A stretch of 26,956 nt of DNA from the NCBI GenBank assembly GCA_002067325.1, contig MVQY01000169.1, positions 1 to 26,956 of the forward strand. The letters are read 5' to 3'. How positions within the stretch are numbered: position 1 is the first letter of the stretch; every line of letters starts with the position of its first letter. Positions 24,204-26,956 of this stretch are shown piece after piece. Source of the stretch: Methanobacterium sp. PtaU1.Bin097. GTDB taxonomy: Archaea > Methanobacteriota > Methanobacteria > Methanobacteriales > Methanobacteriaceae. The position numbers and the translations under genes are program-made. The notes beneath the pieces are model-generated. The model was not told where the DNA came from, did no database searches, and saw only the letters and a program-made list of their open reading frames with translations.

Positions 24204-25229
24204 TCACTCAAACATCTTACGCATGCACCTCCGGATGGTTCCCTCTGCTGCTACTTCCCCCATAAGGTTCTGCAGTTCCCTGGCGAGGGCCTGGGCCGCC
24301 ACTAAATTGGTTGGTTTAACCGCGGATTTATCGGTCCTCTCCAATATTTCTGGTCCAAGTACGGATAATTTATTTAAGGCAGCGTCCAGTTCTTCCTGTT
24401 CCTCCAGTAAATGCATTGATTTAGCACTTTTTACCAGTAAATCTGGATTTATGGCCTTTAGCATTCCATACACACCAGAAGATTCCACCAGTGAAGCAAC
24501 GGTCTGCAGTGTCATGAGTATCTGTTTTTCCACCATCTCCTCTGGTGCTTTGATGATCTCCGTACCCACCTTATAGTAGTCAAGCACACCGGAAAGAGTT
24601 ACCGCAGTCACTAGAGAACCCATATCAGCTACCGCGGATGAGACATCGGCAGGAACCACATAGGCATCCTTTTTACAACTCTCCGCGAGTTCTACACATT
24701 TTCGAATTTGTTCCTCAGTAGCAATGTCCATGTTATTACTGGAACGCCCCCCAATAACATAATGTCCGTGTTGAGGGGTTCCTGGAACCGCTGCCGGGTG
24801 TAGAGAAGTAATACCTACGTCTTTCCTGTCTTTTCTCAGTTCTTTTTCCAGTACATAGTACAAAACAAGAGGTGATACTGTACACGTGTTGGCGATTATC
24901 CCCTCTTCTGGGAGGTGATAAACGATTTGCTTAGCAATGTTGAAGGTTTGTTTACCAAATGGAGTGAATAAAACCGCTATTTCCGCATCTTCAGCCGCTT
25001 CTGCATCGTTTGAAGCGACTGTCACCCCTGAATCTTCCACGATCTTCCAATGGTCCTTGCTGAGCATATTCCTATCTGGTTCGGCCAGATAAACATCATG
25101 ACCAGCCCGGGCATATTCTATAGCCATTCTAGAGCCGCCATAGGGAGAATTTCCACCATATCTTTCTGGTAACTGGAGCTGGTTCACGTATAGGTCCTGA
25201 TTTCCTGCACCATAAACTGTGATGTTCAA
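24204..25229 (-). CDS. hmdII: [Fe]-hydrogenase paralogue HmdII
   Basis: This 341-residue Hmd paralogue has an N-terminal Rossmann start I-T-V-Y-G-A-G-N-Q-D-L-Y. The central H-P-A-A-V-P-G-T-P-Q-H-G-H-Y-V-I-G-G aligns with the H-P-G-C-V-P-E region of true Hmd, and a helical C-terminal half contains A-D-V-S-S-A-V-A-D-M-G-S-L-V-T-A-V. In catalytic Hmd, Cys176 binds the iron of the FeGP cofactor and His14 is catalytic. Here those positions read Ala147 and Tyr14, so hydrogen-dependent methenyl-H4MPT reduction is unlikely. HmdII proteins of methanogens have been linked to sensing or regulation and to aminoacyl-tRNA synthetase binding, but their role is open. The start is TTG at 25229, with AGGTGA 7 bases upstream. 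It follows mvhD by 58 bp and is probably co-transcribed with it. Confidence 0.87.
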   Translation of the reverse strand: MNITVYGAGNQDLYVNQLQLPERYGGNSPYGGSRMAIEYARAGHDVYLAEPDRNMLSKDHWKIVEDSGVTVASNDAEAAEDAEIAVLFTPFGKQTFNIAKQIVYHLPEEGIIANTCTVSPLVLYYVLEKELRKDRKDVGITSLHPAAVPGTPQHGHYVIGGRSSNNMDIATEEQIRKCVELAESCKKDAYVVPADVSSAVADMGSLVTAVTLSGVLDYYKVGTEIIKAPEEMVEKQILMTLQTVASLVESSGVYGMLKAINPDLLVKSAKSMHLLEEQEELDAALNKLSVLGPEILERTDKSAVKPTNLVAAQALARELQNLMGEVAAEGTIRRCMRKMFE

Positions 25230-25287
25230 TTTTTTTCACCTGTAGATGGTTGGGTATTTTGGTAGTTCTATGTTAATTAGTACGTTG

Positions 25288-25731
25288 TTAATTAGCAATT
25301 TGGGCTTTTTTGGACACCTTTGGAAAGGATCTGTGAAGTGGACCTAAGGATTTTATGGTATTCGTGAATTCTTCCATGGTCTTCTGGAACTTTTCACCCT
25401 CAGAAGCGGAGATCCATTCGAATCTAAACCTCTCTTTAGGGATTCCGAATTCAGGAAGTAAATCCTCGATGAACTTGGCCCGTCGGTTCCATTTATAGTT
25501 CCCGGCATCGTAATGACAATCACCCATATGGCAACCACCAACGAAAACACCATCAGCTCCTTCTTTAAAGGCTTTAAGCACCATTGCCGGGTTGATTCTA
25601 CCAGAACACATCACCCTTAAAACTCTAACATTTGGGGGGTACTGCATCCGGGCGGTGCCGGCAGTATCTGCACCTCCATAGCAACACCAGTTACAACAGA
25701 ATCCCAATATCTTTGGTTCTTCACTAGACAT
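25288..25731 (-). CDS. mvhD: MvhD-family iron-sulfur subunit linking dehydrogenase to heterodisulfide reductase
   Basis: This 147-residue protein has the MvhD/FlpD signature: I-L-G-F-C-C-N-W-C-C-Y-G-G-A-D-T-A-G near the start, then V-M-C-S-G-R-I-N-P and G-G-C-H-M-G-D-C-H-Y. These Cys bind a [2Fe-2S] cluster. The family carries electrons from hydrogenase or formate dehydrogenase to HdrA for flavin-based bifurcation. Here it directly follows an FdhB-like gene (62-bp gap) rather than mvhGA. It is therefore probably the FlpD-type or formate-dehydrogenase-linked copy, and the mvhD symbol denotes the family. AGGTGAT lies upstream of the ATG. Confidence 0.88.
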   Translation of the reverse strand: MSSEEPKILGFCCNWCCYGGADTAGTARMQYPPNVRVLRVMCSGRINPAMVLKAFKEGADGVFVGGCHMGDCHYDAGNYKWNRRAKFIEDLLPEFGIPKERFRFEWISASEGEKFQKTMEEFTNTIKSLGPLHRSFPKVSKKAQIAN

Positions 25732-25793
25732 TTCCTATCACCTAATTAATTGAACTTTTAACTCAAATTGAACTCTTCTAATCTTTCACTAAA

Positions 25794-26942
25794 TTATTCC
25801 TTCTCTGGACTGTAAAGTGGGGGTAACTCTTCACTCACCCCGGCTATGAATCCAGTTTTATCCCGGTATTTTTTCTGCATTCTATGGAATATATGGGCCA
25901 GGGGGATTTCCATGGGACATACATCTTCGCACTGTCCACAGTTGACACAGCTGAAGCAGACATGGGACATTCTCACTCCCTGGAAAGTGAGGGGATCCGG
26001 TACTATTGCATCTTCATCATTATAGAACTCTTTTTCCAGGTCGCATTCCTTACAGAAGCATAAAGAACACGCATCCCGGCAGGCATAGCATTTGATGCAG
26101 CGGTTCCAGTATTCATCCCAGTTTTCAATATCAGGATAGTTTTCCTCTAGATATTTCTCCTGATACTTTTGGGCTAATTTTATCATGGCGTTTTCAATCT
26201 TTCCCCTTATGGTAATCGCCTTTTGGGAAGGTGTTTTAACTTCTATATATCCCCCTTTTTTAGCGTCGTTTAAGAGTTTTGCTCCCTTCTCAGTGACCAC
26301 TTCGATGAAGGTCCATCCTGGTTCGGCACCCCAGTTACCACAGGCCAGATCCGCGTTTCGAGGGATTTTCAACTCGCATCTCTGGCAGTTAATCCGTCTT
26401 CCAAATCCTTTTTCTTCTAACTCATCAATTTCCACGGACTTATGGGTCCCATCCTCGAGTTCGATTATGAATTTGCCCTTATCTATTTCTTCCTTCACCA
26501 CCTCAGATGGATCCACATCGTAGAACATTTCTATCATTTTCTGGGCGGAGATGGGCATTACCGCACCCCCACAGTTAAGACCGATTTTATAAAGGTTATC
26601 TTCATTGATTTGATGCCTTTTTATGAGTTCATTTATGGCCATTGCATCACACGGTTTCACACTGACTGCTAATCGCATGTCAGTCAAATATTTACTTATC
26701 AGATCACCGAACATGGTCGGTGCACAGTGCAGGGAACCGCAGGTTGAAACTATGTCCTCTGAATCCTCAACCAGAGTAGGGATCCCGTCATATATGTCCT
26801 CTCCCCTAGTTAGGGTTAGTACACCATCAACCAGATCCTGATCCAATAGATATTTGAATAATGCACTTACAGCACCCCCACATTCTCCTTTTGTTGCTAT
26901 TTCTTCGTCTTTTGCCTTGGCAAGTAAAAATTGTGATTCCAT
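25794..26942 (-). CDS. fdhB: Formate dehydrogenase beta-type subunit (FdhB/FlpB, F420- and Fe-S-binding)
   Basis: This 382-residue protein has an FrhB/FdhB-type N-terminal part (G-E-C-G-G-A-V-S-A-L, C-G-S-L-H-C-A-P, V-K-P-C-D-A-M-A, L-N-C-G-G-A), which in relatives binds FAD and coenzyme F420, and a middle Cys set (I-N-C-Q-R-C-E-L-K-I-P). Two C-terminal [4Fe-4S] motifs follow: C-I-K-C-Y-A-C-R-D-A-C, and C-V-N-C-G-Q-C-E-D-V-C-P. It would pass electrons between F420 or a formate dehydrogenase catalytic subunit and MvhD/Hdr. GGTGAT lies 5 bases before the ATG. The catalytic FdhA/FlpA gene is not between here and mrt and could lie upstream, outside the window. Without it, FdhB and FlpB cannot be separated with certainty. 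Confidence 0.88.
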   Translation of the reverse strand: MESQFLLAKAKDEEIATKGECGGAVSALFKYLLDQDLVDGVLTLTRGEDIYDGIPTLVEDSEDIVSTCGSLHCAPTMFGDLISKYLTDMRLAVSVKPCDAMAINELIKRHQINEDNLYKIGLNCGGAVMPISAQKMIEMFYDVDPSEVVKEEIDKGKFIIELEDGTHKSVEIDELEEKGFGRRINCQRCELKIPRNADLACGNWGAEPGWTFIEVVTEKGAKLLNDAKKGGYIEVKTPSQKAITIRGKIENAMIKLAQKYQEKYLEENYPDIENWDEYWNRCIKCYACRDACSLCFCKECDLEKEFYNDEDAIVPDPLTFQGVRMSHVCFSCVNCGQCEDVCPMEIPLAHIFHRMQKKYRDKTGFIAGVSEELPPLYSPEKE

Positions 26943-26956
26943 CTTCCATCACCTCT

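Overview
The window looks like chromosomal DNA of a hydrogenotrophic methanogen of the order Methanobacteriales, most likely Methanobacterium or a close relative. The evidence is a complete methyl-coenzyme M reductase operon of the mcrC-lacking (isoenzyme II, mrt) type, an HcgG/HmdC-family [Fe]-hydrogenase cofactor protein, an HmdII paralogue, MvhD- and FdhB-type electron-transfer subunits, archaeal TATA boxes and T-rich terminators, and GGTGAT-type ribosome binding sites. The genus is inferred from gene content and was not tested against a database.

The left half (1-15223) is a cell-surface region. It starts with the last codons of an Ig-like (Big_5-type) surface protein. Next come a secreted beta-helix-type protein (414-2333), a divergent winged-helix regulator (2429-3214, minus) and two very large tandem CobN/Mg-chelatase-like proteins (3652-8268 and 8472-13100). 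Both of these carry a signal peptide and a C-terminal membrane anchor, so their chelatase-like domain should lie outside the cell. They are followed by a tight four-gene set: a DUF2162-type membrane protein with an intramembrane CPCC motif, a MotA/TolQ/ExbB-type proton channel, a DUF2149 protein with an ExbD-like helix and Asp25, and an unrecognised 69-72 aa protein. Together this resembles an archaeal counterpart of the HmuS-HmuT-HmuU-HmuV set (CobN-like dechelatase plus energised membrane partners) of anaerobic Bacteroidota haem-uptake loci, but in a cell without an outer membrane. I regard it as the candidate undescribed system: extracellular tetrapyrrole or metal capture coupled to a proton channel. 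The three anchored surface proteins share a C-terminal E-[LI]-[ST]/Ser-rich/TM/[GF]-[YF]-F-R tail. Their genes share an 18-bp box (TTCAARTWWWWYTGAWAT) near the predicted transcription start.

The middle (15224-17990) holds a GNAT acetyltransferase and a radical SAM protein transcribed divergently, then a TetR-family regulator.

The right half (17991-26942, all minus strand) is energy metabolism. In transcription order it runs fdhB-like, mvhD-like, hmdII, hcgG, then mrtB-mrtD-mrtG-mrtA ending in a hairpin terminator. The grouping recalls the mrt-mvh-flp-hmd neighbourhood of Methanothermobacter. It brings together enzymes for the last methane-forming step, electron supply to heterodisulfide reductase, and [Fe]-hydrogenase cofactor functions. 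The mrt promoter and leader carry a phased array of TTCAT/ATGAA half-sites that could be an operator for hydrogen- or metal-responsive control.

I saw no tRNA, rRNA, CRISPR array or insertion sequence.
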